DNA from: Pontibacter flavimaris
GTDB taxonomy: Bacteria > Bacteroidota > Bacteroidia > Cytophagales > Hymenobacteraceae
Reading direction: 5' to 3'
Assembly: GCF_001907195.1 (NCBI RefSeq)
Contig: NZ_LVWA01000010.1
Span: forward strand, 1 to 64,000
Length of the DNA stretch: 64,000 bases
The translations under genes were made by a program, and so were the position numbers. Positions 9,587-17,417 of this stretch are shown one piece after another. The notes under the pieces were generated by a model. That model was not told where the DNA came from. It did not search any database and saw only the letters and a list, made by a program, of their open reading frames with translations. Numbering within the stretch: the first letter of the stretch is position 1; every line of letters starts with the position of its first letter.

Positions 9587-11170
9587 ATGAGCTTAGAAGT
9601 TAAAGTGCCTGTCGTAGGTGAGTCGATCACTGAGGTAACGATAGCCCAGTGGCTGAAGAAAGACGGCGACCGTGTGGAGATGGATGAGGTGATCGCAGAG
9701 CTGGAATCTGACAAGGCCACATTCGAACTGCCAGCCGAAGCCGCAGGCATTTTACGCATTGTAGCGCAGGAAGGCGACACGATAAATGTCGGTGCTGTGA
9801 TCTGCAGAATAGACCAGGATGGCGCTGCAACTCCAGCAGCCCCTGCTGCAAATCAAGAAGCCGCTCCGGCGCAGGCAACAGCCCCGGCACAAGCCGCTGC
9901 TCAGCCAGCAGCGGGCGCTACTGCCGGTGCCGGCGAGGCCGTGGAAATGAAAGTGCCAACCGTAGGCGAGTCTATCACAGAGGTTACCATTGCCAGCTGG
10001 CTGAAGAAAGATGGTGATCATGTGGAGATGGATGAGGTGATCGCGGAGCTGGAGTCTGACAAAGCAACGTTCGAACTGCCAGCCGAGGCCGCAGGTACAT
10101 TGGAGATTGTGGCGCAGCAAGGTGACACCGTAGAGATAGGCGGGCTGCTTTGCAGGATCGTGCCGGGTGCCGGAAATGTTAAGGCCAACGCGCAGGCCGC
10201 AGCCAAGCAGGAAGAGGCAACGCAACAGGTGGCCGCCAAGGCTGATGCTCCCTCCGGCGCACAAACCTATGCTTCGGGCACGCCGTCTCCGGCTGCCGGG
10301 AAAATCCTGGCTGAGAAAGGTATAAACGCCGCTGATGTGCAGGGCTCCGGCCGTGATGGCCGCATCACGAAGGAGGACGCGATGGGCGCACAGAAAACCG
10401 CTGCCAAACCAGCCGCTGCCGCTGCTCCTAAGCAGGAGGCTGCCGCTGAGGCTCCTGCCGCCACTGGCGAGAGAAACCAGCGCCGCGAGAAAATGAGCTC
10501 GCTGCGCAAAACAGTTGCCCGCCGCCTGGTAACGGTTAAAAACGAAACGGCCATGCTCACCACCTTCAATGAGGTAGACATGAAGCCGATCATGGACATC
10601 CGCGCCAAGTATAAAGACAAGTTCAAGGAGGTGCACGAAGTAGGCCTGGGTTTCATGTCGTTCTTCACGAAGGCTTGTACCGTTGCCCTGAAGGAGTGGC
10701 CTTCGGTAAATGCGCAGATCGATGGCAACGACATGATCTTTAATGACTTCGTAGATGTTTCGATCGCTGTTTCCTCACCGAAAGGCCTGGTGGTGCCGGT
10801 TATCCGCAACGCAGAAAGCCTGACGCTGGATGGCATCGAGAAAGAAGTAGTGCGCCTAGCCAAGAAGGCTCGCGACGGGAAACTTTCTATCGAGGAGATG
10901 ACAGGTGGTACCTTCACGATCACCAACGGTGGTGTGTTCGGATCCATGATGTCTACGCCGATCATCAACGCGCCGCAGTCAGCTATACTGGGCATGCACA
11001 ACATCATACAGCGCCCGGTTGCCATCAATGGCCAGGTGGAGATCCGCCCGATGATGTACCTGGCGCTTTCTTACGACCACCGCAGCATCGATGGCCGCGA
11101 GTCGGTAAGCTTCCTGGTACGCGTGAAGGAGCTCTTAGAAGATCCGATGAGATTACTTCTCGGGGTATAA
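9587..11170 (+). CDS. sucB: dihydrolipoyllysine succinyltransferase (E2), two lipoyl domains
   Basis: Core acyltransferase of the 2-oxoglutarate dehydrogenase complex, 527 aa. There are two lipoyl domains, residues about 3-78 and 120-195. Each carries the lipoylation site [10 protein letters not shown] (Lys42 and Lys159). They are joined by an Ala/Pro-rich swinging linker. Next come a peripheral-subunit-binding domain (about 228-265, [13 protein letters not shown]) and the catalytic domain, with the active-site motif SYDHRSIDG near the C-terminus. Many E2o proteins have one lipoyl domain, and here the two copies are unusually similar. The gene follows sucA after a 98-nt spacer containing an inverted repeat. 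Confidence 0.95.
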   Translation: MSLEVKVPVVGESITEVTIAQWLKKDGDRVEMDEVIAELESDKATFELPAEAAGILRIVAQEGDTINVGAVICRIDQDGAATPAAPAANQEAAPAQATAPAQAAAQPAAGATAGAGEAVEMKVPTVGESITEVTIASWLKKDGDHVEMDEVIAELESDKATFELPAEAAGTLEIVAQQGDTVEIGGLLCRIVPGAGNVKANAQAAAKQEEATQQVAAKADAPSGAQTYASGTPSPAAGKILAEKGINAADVQGSGRDGRITKEDAMGAQKTAAKPAAAAAPKQEAAAEAPAATGERNQRREKMSSLRKTVARRLVTVKNETAMLTTFNEVDMKPIMDIRAKYKDKFKEVHEVGLGFMSFFTKACTVALKEWPSVNAQIDGNDMIFNDFVDVSIAVSSPKGLVVPVIRNAESLTLDGIEKEVVRLAKKARDGKLSIEEMTGGTFTITNGGVFGSMMSTPIINAPQSAILGMHNIIQRPVAINGQVEIRPMMYLALSYDHRSIDGRESVSFLVRVKELLEDPMRLLLGV

Positions 11171-11270
11171 TTTATTGAGATAGGGAAGGAGGGGTAAGCG
11201 CATAAGTTTGCTCCTCCTTTTTTACTGTCCCCTTGAGGGGACCATAGAGGTGTTTGCCTGCAGATGTAAA

Positions 11271-11379
11271 TCATCCCCCTACCCCCTTCAAAGGGGGACT
11301 TTTCTGAAAGTGTAATTTGAAGTATACTTTCGGAAGTTACATCTGCGAGTGTCCCCCTTTGAAGGGGGTAGGGGGATGA
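11271..11379. repeat. large inverted repeat made of two 29-bp palindrome-like units
   Basis: A 29-bp unit (11271-11299) is repeated exactly inverted at 11351-11379. Each unit is itself partly palindromic (CCCCCTTCAAAGGGGG core). Next to them, CAGATGTAA (11261-11269) and its complement TTACATCTG (11337-11345) form further short arms, and GAAGTATACTTTC lies between. The same 29-mer recurs exactly at 22277-22305 and with one change at 52115-52143. Located between sucB and lpd; no gene is seen in the 302-nt spacer. Confidence 0.85.
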
Positions 11380-11472
11380 CAATCGTTCCTCTTATTTCCA
11401 AAGTAGCTGTAGACTATACAGACAATTAAGTATAAAAAACGAGAGTATAACTCTCCTCAAAGTATAAAACAC

Positions 11473-12876
11473 ATGAAATACGATGTAACCGTAATCGGTT
11501 CTGGTCCTGGGGGCTATGTGGCAGCGATCCGTTGTGCGCAGCTGGGCCTGAAAACCGCGATCATAGAAAAGTATAATGTGCTGGGTGGTACCTGTCTGAA
11601 TGTGGGCTGTATCCCTTCCAAGGCGCTGCTCGATTCATCAGAGCACTACCACAATGCCGCGCATACGTTCAAAACGCATGGTATCGAGCTGAACGACCTG
11701 CAAGTGAACATCGAGCAGATGATCAAGCGCAAGGCGGAGGTGGTGAAGTCGAACAACGACGGCATTGCGTACCTGATGAAGAAGCACAAGATCGATACCT
11801 ACTACGGCCTGGGCTCGTTCGTGAACAAGAACACGATCAAAATATCAGACGCAGAAGGTAAAGAGCAGCAGATCGAAACAGACAAGACCATCATCGCGAC
11901 AGGCTCTAAGCCGGTGGCGTTACCCTTCCTGCCCATCGACAAGCAGCGTATCATCACCTCAACAGAGGCCTTAACACTGACCGAGGTTCCTAAGAATCTG
12001 ATCGTGATCGGTGGCGGTGTGATCGGCCTGGAGCTCGGTTCGGTGTACGCGCGCCTGGGTGCCAAAGTGCAGGTAGTGGAGTACGTGGATGCTATTATCC
12101 CGACGATGGACCGTGCATTGGGCAAAGAGCTGCAGCGCGTGCTCAAGAAAACACTTGGCTTCGAGTTCTTCTTTAACCACAAAGTAACCGGCGCTACCAA
12201 CGAGGGCGATATGGTAAAAGTAACGGCTGAGAACCCAAAAGGCGAAACGGTAACCTTCGAAGGCGATTACGTGCTGGTTTCGGTGGGCCGTAAGGCGTAC
12301 ACGGAAGGCTTGGGTCTGGAGAGCGCCGGCGTACAAGTGGGCGAGCGCGGTATGATTGCCGTAAACGACCACCTGGAAACCAATGTGCCGGGCATCTACG
12401 CCATTGGCGACGTGGTGCGTGGTGCGATGCTGGCCCACAAAGCCGAGGAAGAAGGCGTGCTGGTAGCAGAGCAGATCGTTGGTCAGAAGCCGCACATCAA
12501 CTACAACCTGATACCGGGCGTGGTATATACCTGGCCGGAAGTAGCGGGCGTAGGCTTTACTGAAGAGCAACTGAAAGAGCAGGGCCGTGCTTTCAAGTCC
12601 GGTTCGTTCCCGTTCAAAGCGTCTGGTCGTGCCAAGGCCTCAATGGATACGGATGGCTTTGTGAAGGTGCTGGCTGATAAGGATACGGATGAGATCCTGG
12701 GCGTGCACATGATCGGGCCACGCGCTGCCGATATGATCGCGGAGGCAGTGGTAGCGATGGAGTTCCGTGCCTCGGCAGAAGATATTGCCCGCATGAGCCA
12801 CGCACACCCAACCTATACCGAAGCCATGAAGGAAGCCTGCCTGGCAGCTACCGACAACCGTGCGCTGCACATCTAA
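11473..12876 (+). CDS. lpdA: dihydrolipoyl dehydrogenase (E3)
   Basis: FAD-dependent E3 subunit that reoxidises dihydrolipoyl groups with NAD+. It serves the 2-oxoglutarate dehydrogenase complex encoded just upstream and probably other lipoyl complexes. 467 aa, normal length. The FAD-binding GSGPGGYVAA is at residues 9-18. The redox-active disulfide is Cys41 and Cys46 in GGTCLNVGCIPSK. A second Rossmann motif for NAD is GGGVIGLELGSVYARLG. The catalytic His-Glu pair lies in HAHPTYTE near the C-terminus. A repeat-filled spacer of 302 nt separates it from sucB, so it may also have its own promoter. Confidence 0.96.
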   Translation: MKYDVTVIGSGPGGYVAAIRCAQLGLKTAIIEKYNVLGGTCLNVGCIPSKALLDSSEHYHNAAHTFKTHGIELNDLQVNIEQMIKRKAEVVKSNNDGIAYLMKKHKIDTYYGLGSFVNKNTIKISDAEGKEQQIETDKTIIATGSKPVALPFLPIDKQRIITSTEALTLTEVPKNLIVIGGGVIGLELGSVYARLGAKVQVVEYVDAIIPTMDRALGKELQRVLKKTLGFEFFFNHKVTGATNEGDMVKVTAENPKGETVTFEGDYVLVSVGRKAYTEGLGLESAGVQVGERGMIAVNDHLETNVPGIYAIGDVVRGAMLAHKAEEEGVLVAEQIVGQKPHINYNLIPGVVYTWPEVAGVGFTEEQLKEQGRAFKSGSFPFKASGRAKASMDTDGFVKVLADKDTDEILGVHMIGPRAADMIAEAVVAMEFRASAEDIARMSHAHPTYTEAMKEACLAATDNRALHI

Positions 12877-12900
12877 GCAAGTATAGAAGTATAAAGTATA

Positions 12901-12930
12901 AAAGCGTCACTCTGCAAAGGGTGGCGCTTT
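12901..12930 (+). terminator. terminator after lpdA
   Basis: AAAGCGTCACTC (12901-12912) pairs, with two G-U pairs, with GGGTGGCGCTTT (12919-12930). A T-rich tract follows. It lies 25 nt after the lpdA stop. Confidence 0.8.
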
Positions 12931-13041
12931 TTTTGTTTTTCAGGGAAATTTTTATCTTAGCCAGGCAACCATCCCCGTACTCTCTTCATCTATAAGGACA
13001 GAGTAAAAAAGAAGTATACCATCCACTAACCAAAAATCACG

Positions 13042-13833
13042 ATGAACAAACAAGTACACCTGTTGCTCGCGCTGTTGCTGTTGCCTTTGCTGAGTATGGC
13101 GCAAACCAAAGTAAACGCCTCCGAAATCCTTGCTAAGATTAACCGCGGTGAGGCTGTGAGCTACCAGAATGCCGAGATCACGGGCGATCTGGACATGACG
13201 AAACTGCAGAATATGAAACTGGTGAAGGGAGGCGATAACAAGTATAACACGAAAGAATATGTAAGCACGGTTACGGTGCCGCTCAGCTTTGTCAACTGCA
13301 CTTTCTCAGGCAATGTGCTGGGCTACTTTAACCCGGACAACGCAGTGAATCTGAAGAACTCAAAGAATGAAGTATACAACACCCATTTTGAGAAGGATGT
13401 AGTGTTTGAGAACTGCCAGTTTCAGCAGCAGGCAGCTTTTAAGTATAGCGAGTTCGAGGGCGATGTTTCGTTTATGAGCAGCCGCTTTGCAGAGGAGGCC
13501 AACTTCAAGTATGCCGAGTTTGATAGGAGCGTGAACTTCAGCAACGTGCGCTTTGGCGGGGAAGCTAACTTTAAGTATGTAGAGTTTCCGGCACGGACCA
13601 GCTTTGCCGGGGCCACCTACAAGGGCGAGGCAAACTACAAGTATGCGAAGTTTGCCCGCAGCGCCAATTTCGAGAAGGCCTTGTTCGATGGTATGGCCAA
13701 TTTTAAATACACGAAGGTATCCGGCGACTTCAACATAAAAGGGGCCAGCTTCCGGGGAGGCAACGATTTTAAGTATACCGAATTGAACAACCAGAAAGTA
13801 ACGCTGGCCTCACTGCAAAGTATGAGCCGGTAA
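13042..13833 (+). CDS. secreted beta-solenoid protein with 22-residue repeats (pentapeptide-like)
   Basis: A 263-aa exported protein with a Sec signal peptide, MNKQVHLLLALLLLPLLSMAQ, and a likely cut after AQ. From about residue 130 there are five consecutive repeats of exactly 22 residues. Each opens with FKYxEF (variants YKYAKF, FKYTKV) and ends in a GEAN-like turn with Phe every 4-6 residues, plus a sixth partial copy FKYTEL. The periodic buried Phe suggests a beta-helix related to pentapeptide-repeat proteins. Ordinary pentapeptide coils have 20 residues, so the 22-residue period is unusual. No enzymatic motif. Transcribed alone, bounded by hairpins on both sides. Function unknown. Confidence 0.8.
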   Translation: MNKQVHLLLALLLLPLLSMAQTKVNASEILAKINRGEAVSYQNAEITGDLDMTKLQNMKLVKGGDNKYNTKEYVSTVTVPLSFVNCTFSGNVLGYFNPDNAVNLKNSKNEVYNTHFEKDVVFENCQFQQQAAFKYSEFEGDVSFMSSRFAEEANFKYAEFDRSVNFSNVRFGGEANFKYVEFPARTSFAGATYKGEANYKYAKFARSANFEKALFDGMANFKYTKVSGDFNIKGASFRGGNDFKYTELNNQKVTLASLQSMSR

Positions 13834-13853
13834 GAAAACCATACTTGTGCGGG

Positions 13854-13882
13854 CAGCGCCACCTCCTCTGGGGGTGGCGCTG
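13854..13882 (+). terminator. hairpin between convergent genes
   Basis: CAGCGCCACC (13854-13863) and GGTGGCGCTG (13873-13882) form a perfect 10-bp stem. It sits 20 nt after the solenoid gene and 6 nt from the end of the convergent gene. The T tract is weak; it may act in both directions. Confidence 0.6.
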
Positions 13883-13887
13883 TTCGT

Positions 13888-14466
13888 TTACGCGTTGCCC
13901 GGCACCAGGTCCAGCACCTTGCCCAGGCCCTCCGCTGAAGTATAACCGGTTACCGGCGGCAGCTCCAGCCACTCGGCCCGCACCTGGTTTAGCAGCTGCA
14001 GGCTGATAGGCTGATTATACTTTATACTTGCTATAGTCACAGCAAGGGCAGTCTTGAGGTGGTTTGCCTTGATGCGCAGCGTATGCAGCGAGTAGCGGCC
14101 AGGATGCAGGTGCACGTGCCGCCCTGTGTGCAGGCCCCAGCGCAGCGCCCAGGCGGAGCCGTCGGAGAGGGTGCAGAGGCGGTAGCCGACGGGGACAAGG
14201 TGCTGGCGGTATGGCTCTGGCGTGAGCAGGTGGCGCTGCTGCAAGTATAAAATCACTTCCTCTGCGATCTGTAGCGACGGGAGCGGCCCGATGTACAGAT
14301 CCAGTTGGGAGCCGCCTATCCGCTGAAACGCCTTTCGCAGCTCCGGTTCCGGCCACGTTATACTTTGGGCGGCAAAATCCCTCAGATAGCCCAGGTGGTG
14401 CTTGAGCGGGTGAAACAAAATAGGGTTAGGCAACGGCTGCTCCATCATACTTGTAAATGCCCGCAT
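13888..14466 (-). CDS. hypothetical protein
   Basis: 192 aa, no domain I recognise. No signal peptide or membrane segment. Leu-rich with several aromatic and His residues (ILFHPLKHHLGYL near the N-terminus, HTGRHVHLHPGRYSLHTLRI in the middle). Both candidate starts, at 14466 and 14448/14445, sit in an AAGTATG context. The stretch MEQPLPNPILFHPLKHH looks like the conserved beginning, so the shorter protein (185-186 aa) is quite possible. It is convergent with the upstream secreted solenoid gene and divergent from the small membrane gene at 14551. Confidence 0.7.
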   Translation of the reverse strand: MRAFTSMMEQPLPNPILFHPLKHHLGYLRDFAAQSITWPEPELRKAFQRIGGSQLDLYIGPLPSLQIAEEVILYLQQRHLLTPEPYRQHLVPVGYRLCTLSDGSAWALRWGLHTGRHVHLHPGRYSLHTLRIKANHLKTALAVTIASIKYNQPISLQLLNQVRAEWLELPPVTGYTSAEGLGKVLDLVPGNA

Positions 14467-14550
14467 ACTTTGGATGATAGTACTTACGCAGCCGGAGATT
14501 TTGATATTATATTTATAAATTATATATTCATTAAACTAATCCCTGAAACT

Positions 14551-14766
14551 ATGGCAAACTTTCTTTTTATCGGTGGTCTCGGACTAATGGAATTGCTCAT
14601 ACTGCTAATCCCTCTTGCAATCTGGGGCTACGCTGTGCTGGAAATCATCACAGGCACTTTCAAGGATAGCATCGACAAGGTGGTGTGGCTGCTGGTGGTG
14701 CTGCTGGTGCCGTTTTTTGGTCTGCTCCTCTACTACCTTATTGGCCGCAGAAAACTGGCGAATTAA
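14551..14766 (+). CDS. small PLDc_N-type membrane protein
   Basis: A 71-aa protein with two hydrophobic helices (about residues 5-27 and 43-64), the pattern ELLILLIPLAIWGYAVLEII...WLLVVLLVPFFGLLLYYLIGRRK. The PFxGxxxYxxIGRRK ending is typical of the phospholipase D N-terminal (PLDc_N) membrane module, which also occurs as a stand-alone small protein in Bacteroidota. No catalytic domain is attached. The ATG at 14551 follows a very AT-rich leader, and a good terminator closes the gene. Its role is unknown. Confidence 0.75.
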   Translation: MANFLFIGGLGLMELLILLIPLAIWGYAVLEIITGTFKDSIDKVVWLLVVLLVPFFGLLLYYLIGRRKLAN

Positions 14767-14788
14767 GGTCAGTATAACCTATACCGGG

Positions 14789-14815
14789 AGCCCCTTAGCT
14801 AATACCTGAGGGGCT
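14789..14815 (+). terminator. terminator after the PLDc_N-type gene
   Basis: AGCCCCTTAG (14789-14798) pairs with CTGAGGGGCT (14806-14815). TTTTCTATTTT follows. A classic intrinsic terminator 22 nt after the stop. Confidence 0.82.
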
Positions 14816-15092
14816 TTTCTATTTTAATTTCGTCCCTCAGGCAACTATGGCGCCCGCCACTGCATCTATACTTCACAAAGCCACCTTATTTTTTCCGGCT
14901 TTTTGCCCGCTCTATACTTAGCACCCTTGCCTGCTTACTAAAATGCTGCTGCTGTTAACCTTGTTGGTAGATGCGGATGTATGTTAAGTCGATAGAAAAG
15001 CGTTGTAAGTATAAATTAAGCAATAAAATATTTAACCTATCGGTACCTTGTATAGCATACTACCGTAAAATAAAGGAAGAAGCGCTTTGCCT

Positions 15093-15821
15093 ATGATACA
15101 GCTCCAGGACATCCACAAGTACTACGCCGTTGGGCAAAACAAGCTGCACGTGCTCAAGGGCATCGATATGCAGATTCAGGAAGGGGAGTTTGTATCGATC
15201 ATGGGCGCTTCGGGCTCGGGTAAGTCCACGCTGCTCAACATCCTGGGCATCCTCGACGATTACGACCGGGGCAACTATACCTTGGCCGGCACGGCTATCA
15301 AAAACCTAAGCGCGGCAAAGGCGGCGTATTACCGCAACCGCTTCCTGGGTTTTGTGTTTCAGTCGTTTAACCTGCTTTCTTTTAAAAATGCGATGGAGAA
15401 TGTGGCCCTGCCGCTCTATTACCAGCAGGTAGGCCGCCGGGAGCGCAACAGACTGGCGCTGCAGTACCTGGAGATGGTGGGCCTGAAGGAGTGGGCCGAT
15501 CACTCGCCCAACGAACTATCGGGTGGGCAGCGGCAGCGGGTGGCCATCGCGCGGGCGCTTATCTCGCAGCCCAAGCTTATACTTGCCGACGAACCGACCG
15601 GCGCCCTGGACTCCCAAACTTCCTCCGAGGTAATGGACATCTTCAAGGACGTGAACCGCAAGGGTATGACCGTGGTGATCGTGACGCACGAGAACGACAT
15701 TGCCGCCCAGACACAGCGCATCATCCGGTTAAAGGACGGCCTGATCGTGAACGACGACCACGGCGTGCTGGAAACTGCTGCTGTAGAGCATGGAATTTTG
15801 AATGAGCGACTGAGCGAATGA
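15093..15821 (+). CDS. ABC transporter ATP-binding protein, MacB/LolD type
   Basis: Nucleotide-binding subunit of a MacAB-like exporter, 242 aa. Walker A GASGSGKST at residues 38-46, signature LSGGQRQRVAIARAL, Walker B LILADEPTGALDS, H-loop VIVTHE. The Gly-Ala-Leu-Asp D-loop is typical of the LolD/MacB group. ATG 15093 gives MIQLQDIHKYY. A TTG six nt upstream is better spaced from GGAAG at 15075-15079, so the start may be 15087. The last nine codons (GILNERLSE) and the stop are encoded by the start of the inverted-repeat spacer at 15793. It leads an operon with two permeases and an adaptor. Confidence 0.93.
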   Translation: MIQLQDIHKYYAVGQNKLHVLKGIDMQIQEGEFVSIMGASGSGKSTLLNILGILDDYDRGNYTLAGTAIKNLSAAKAAYYRNRFLGFVFQSFNLLSFKNAMENVALPLYYQQVGRRERNRLALQYLEMVGLKEWADHSPNELSGGQRQRVAIARALISQPKLILADEPTGALDSQTSSEVMDIFKDVNRKGMTVVIVTHENDIAAQTQRIIRLKDGLIVNDDHGVLETAAVEHGILNERLSE

Positions 15822-15962
15822 GTGAATTTATACTTCGTGTATTAAGGCTTTCACTCCAGAAGCATCCAGAAAGTATAAAAGGCCCAACAATCAGCAATTA
15901 AGTCATTTAATCATTCAACCATAAACCATTCACTCACCCGCTCATCCGCTCATTCAAAATTT
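15793..15962. repeat. inverted-repeat spacer element, copy 1 (8-bp phased)
   Basis: Starts GAATTTTGAATGAGC and ends with GCTCATTCAAAATT in inverted orientation. The left arm is the octamer GAATGAGC/GACTGAGC/GAATGAGT/GAATTTAT. The right arm, read inverted, is GAATGAGC/GGATGAGC/GGGTGAGT/GAATGG. The centre has one TATACTT, one AAGTATAAAA, and ACAATCA-type heptamers. It overlaps the 3' end of the ATPase gene. A homologous element lies at 17215-17411. Confidence 0.82.
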
Positions 15963-15969
15963 AAAAAGC

Positions 15970-17214
15970 ATGTTCGACATCGATAAATGGCAGGAGATAC
16001 TGGGCACGATGCGCAAAAACAAGCTGCGCACCTTCCTCACAGCTTTTGGCGTGTTCTGGGGCATCTTCATGCTGGTGCTGCTGCTGGGCGTGGGGAAGGG
16101 ACTGGAGAAGGGCGTGGTGAACCGCTTCGGCGACGGGGCCAAGAACAGCATTTTTGTGTGGAGCGGCAAAACAGCCGTGGCGCACAAAGGCATGAAGCCC
16201 GGGCGTGAGATCAAGTTCACCAACCAGGATTTGGATGCCATCAAGCGCGAACTACTAGAGCTAAACCTGATGGCGCCGCGCAACCGCATCTGGGGCGAGT
16301 ACACGATCAACTACAAAGACCAGAACGGCTCTTACCAGGTGTTTGGCGCCGCGCCGGATTTTATGGAGATAAATGGGGAGCGCGCTTTCCGGGGCCGCAT
16401 CCTCAACGAGCTCGACGAGCGCGAGAAGCGCAAGGTGATCGTGCTGGGAGAGCAGGTGGCGCAGGTGCTTTTTAAAGAGCAGAACCCCGTTGGCGAGTAC
16501 GTGAACATCCGGGGCATCCATTTTAAGGTGGTGGGCACTTTTAAAGTGCGCGGTAACAACAGCGGCCGCCGCGAAGAGCGCGCCTACATTCCGTTCTCCA
16601 CGCTGCAAACGGCCTTTAACCAACCCAACCAGGTGCAGCTGATGCTGCTGACGGCTCAGGACGGCGTGCCGGCCAAGGAAATGGAAGACAAACTGCGCAC
16701 CCTGCTGGCCCAGCGCCACAAGTTTGCCGAAACCGACGACATGGCCATCGGGGTGGAGAATACGGAGGCAGAATACCTGAAAGTGCAGGGCCTGTTCAAC
16801 GGCATCCGCGTCTTCGTCTGGATTGTGGGCATTGGTACCCTGATCGCCGGCATTGTGGGCGTGAGCAACATTATGCTGATCATCGTGAAGGAGCGTACCC
16901 GCGAGATTGGGGTTCGCAAGGCGCTGGGGGCCACGCCGCTTTCCATCGTGAGCCTTATCCTGCAGGAGTCGGTGGTGATCACGGCTTTTTCCGGCTACCT
17001 GGGGCTGCTGTTTGGCACCATGATCCTGGCCGTGATAGAGCATCTGCTGGTGTCGTCGGGGGCGGAGCTGCCGTTCTTTGCCAGCCCGGAGGTAGACCTG
17101 CGGGTGGCGCTGTCGGCCACGGTGGTGCTGGTAATATCAGGGGCCATCGCCGGACTGATGCCGGCCCTGCGAGCCGCCCACATCAAACCCATCGAGGCGC
17201 TGAGGGCAGATTAG
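15970..17214 (+). CDS. ABC transporter permease, MacB/FtsX type (first paralogue)
   Basis: Inner-membrane permease of the MacAB-like system, 414 aa. One N-terminal membrane helix (about residues 20-42, LTAFGVFWGIFMLVLLLGVG) is followed by a periplasmic MacB-type domain (about 60-270). Three FtsX-domain helices follow near 285-310, 335-365 and 378-400. EIGVRKALGATPLSI is the conserved FtsX coupling segment. It is clearly paralogous to the next gene. Its spacers on both sides are homologous inverted-repeat elements. With the ATPase and adaptor it should export a lipid, peptide or small molecule; the substrate is unknown. Confidence 0.92.
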   Translation: MFDIDKWQEILGTMRKNKLRTFLTAFGVFWGIFMLVLLLGVGKGLEKGVVNRFGDGAKNSIFVWSGKTAVAHKGMKPGREIKFTNQDLDAIKRELLELNLMAPRNRIWGEYTINYKDQNGSYQVFGAAPDFMEINGERAFRGRILNELDEREKRKVIVLGEQVAQVLFKEQNPVGEYVNIRGIHFKVVGTFKVRGNNSGRREERAYIPFSTLQTAFNQPNQVQLMLLTAQDGVPAKEMEDKLRTLLAQRHKFAETDDMAIGVENTEAEYLKVQGLFNGIRVFVWIVGIGTLIAGIVGVSNIMLIIVKERTREIGVRKALGATPLSIVSLILQESVVITAFSGYLGLLFGTMILAVIEHLLVSSGAELPFFASPEVDLRVALSATVVLVISGAIAGLMPALRAAHIKPIEALRAD

Positions 17215-17411
17215 GAATTTTGAATGAGTGATTGAGTGATTGAGTGAATTTATACTTCGTGTACCAAGACTTCTAATCCAGGATAACTCTGAAAGTATAA
17301 AAGCAACAATCAACAACTAACAATTAGCCATTTAACAATAAAACATTCACTCAGTCACTCATTCAAAATTAGATACCATTCACTCAATCACTCATTCGCT
17401 CATTCAAAATT
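17215..17411. repeat. inverted-repeat spacer element, copy 2 (8-bp phased)
   Basis: Homologous to 15793-15962. Left arm octamers GAATGAGT/GATTGAGT/GATTGAGT/GAATTTAT. The right arm, CATTCAAAATT-type, is present twice (about 17343-17370 and 17378-17411). It shares the central TTTATACTTCGTGTA and GAAAGTATAAAAG with copy 1. It begins directly at the stop codon of the first permease and ends 7 nt before the second permease start. Confidence 0.82.
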
Positions 17412-17417
17412 AAAAGT

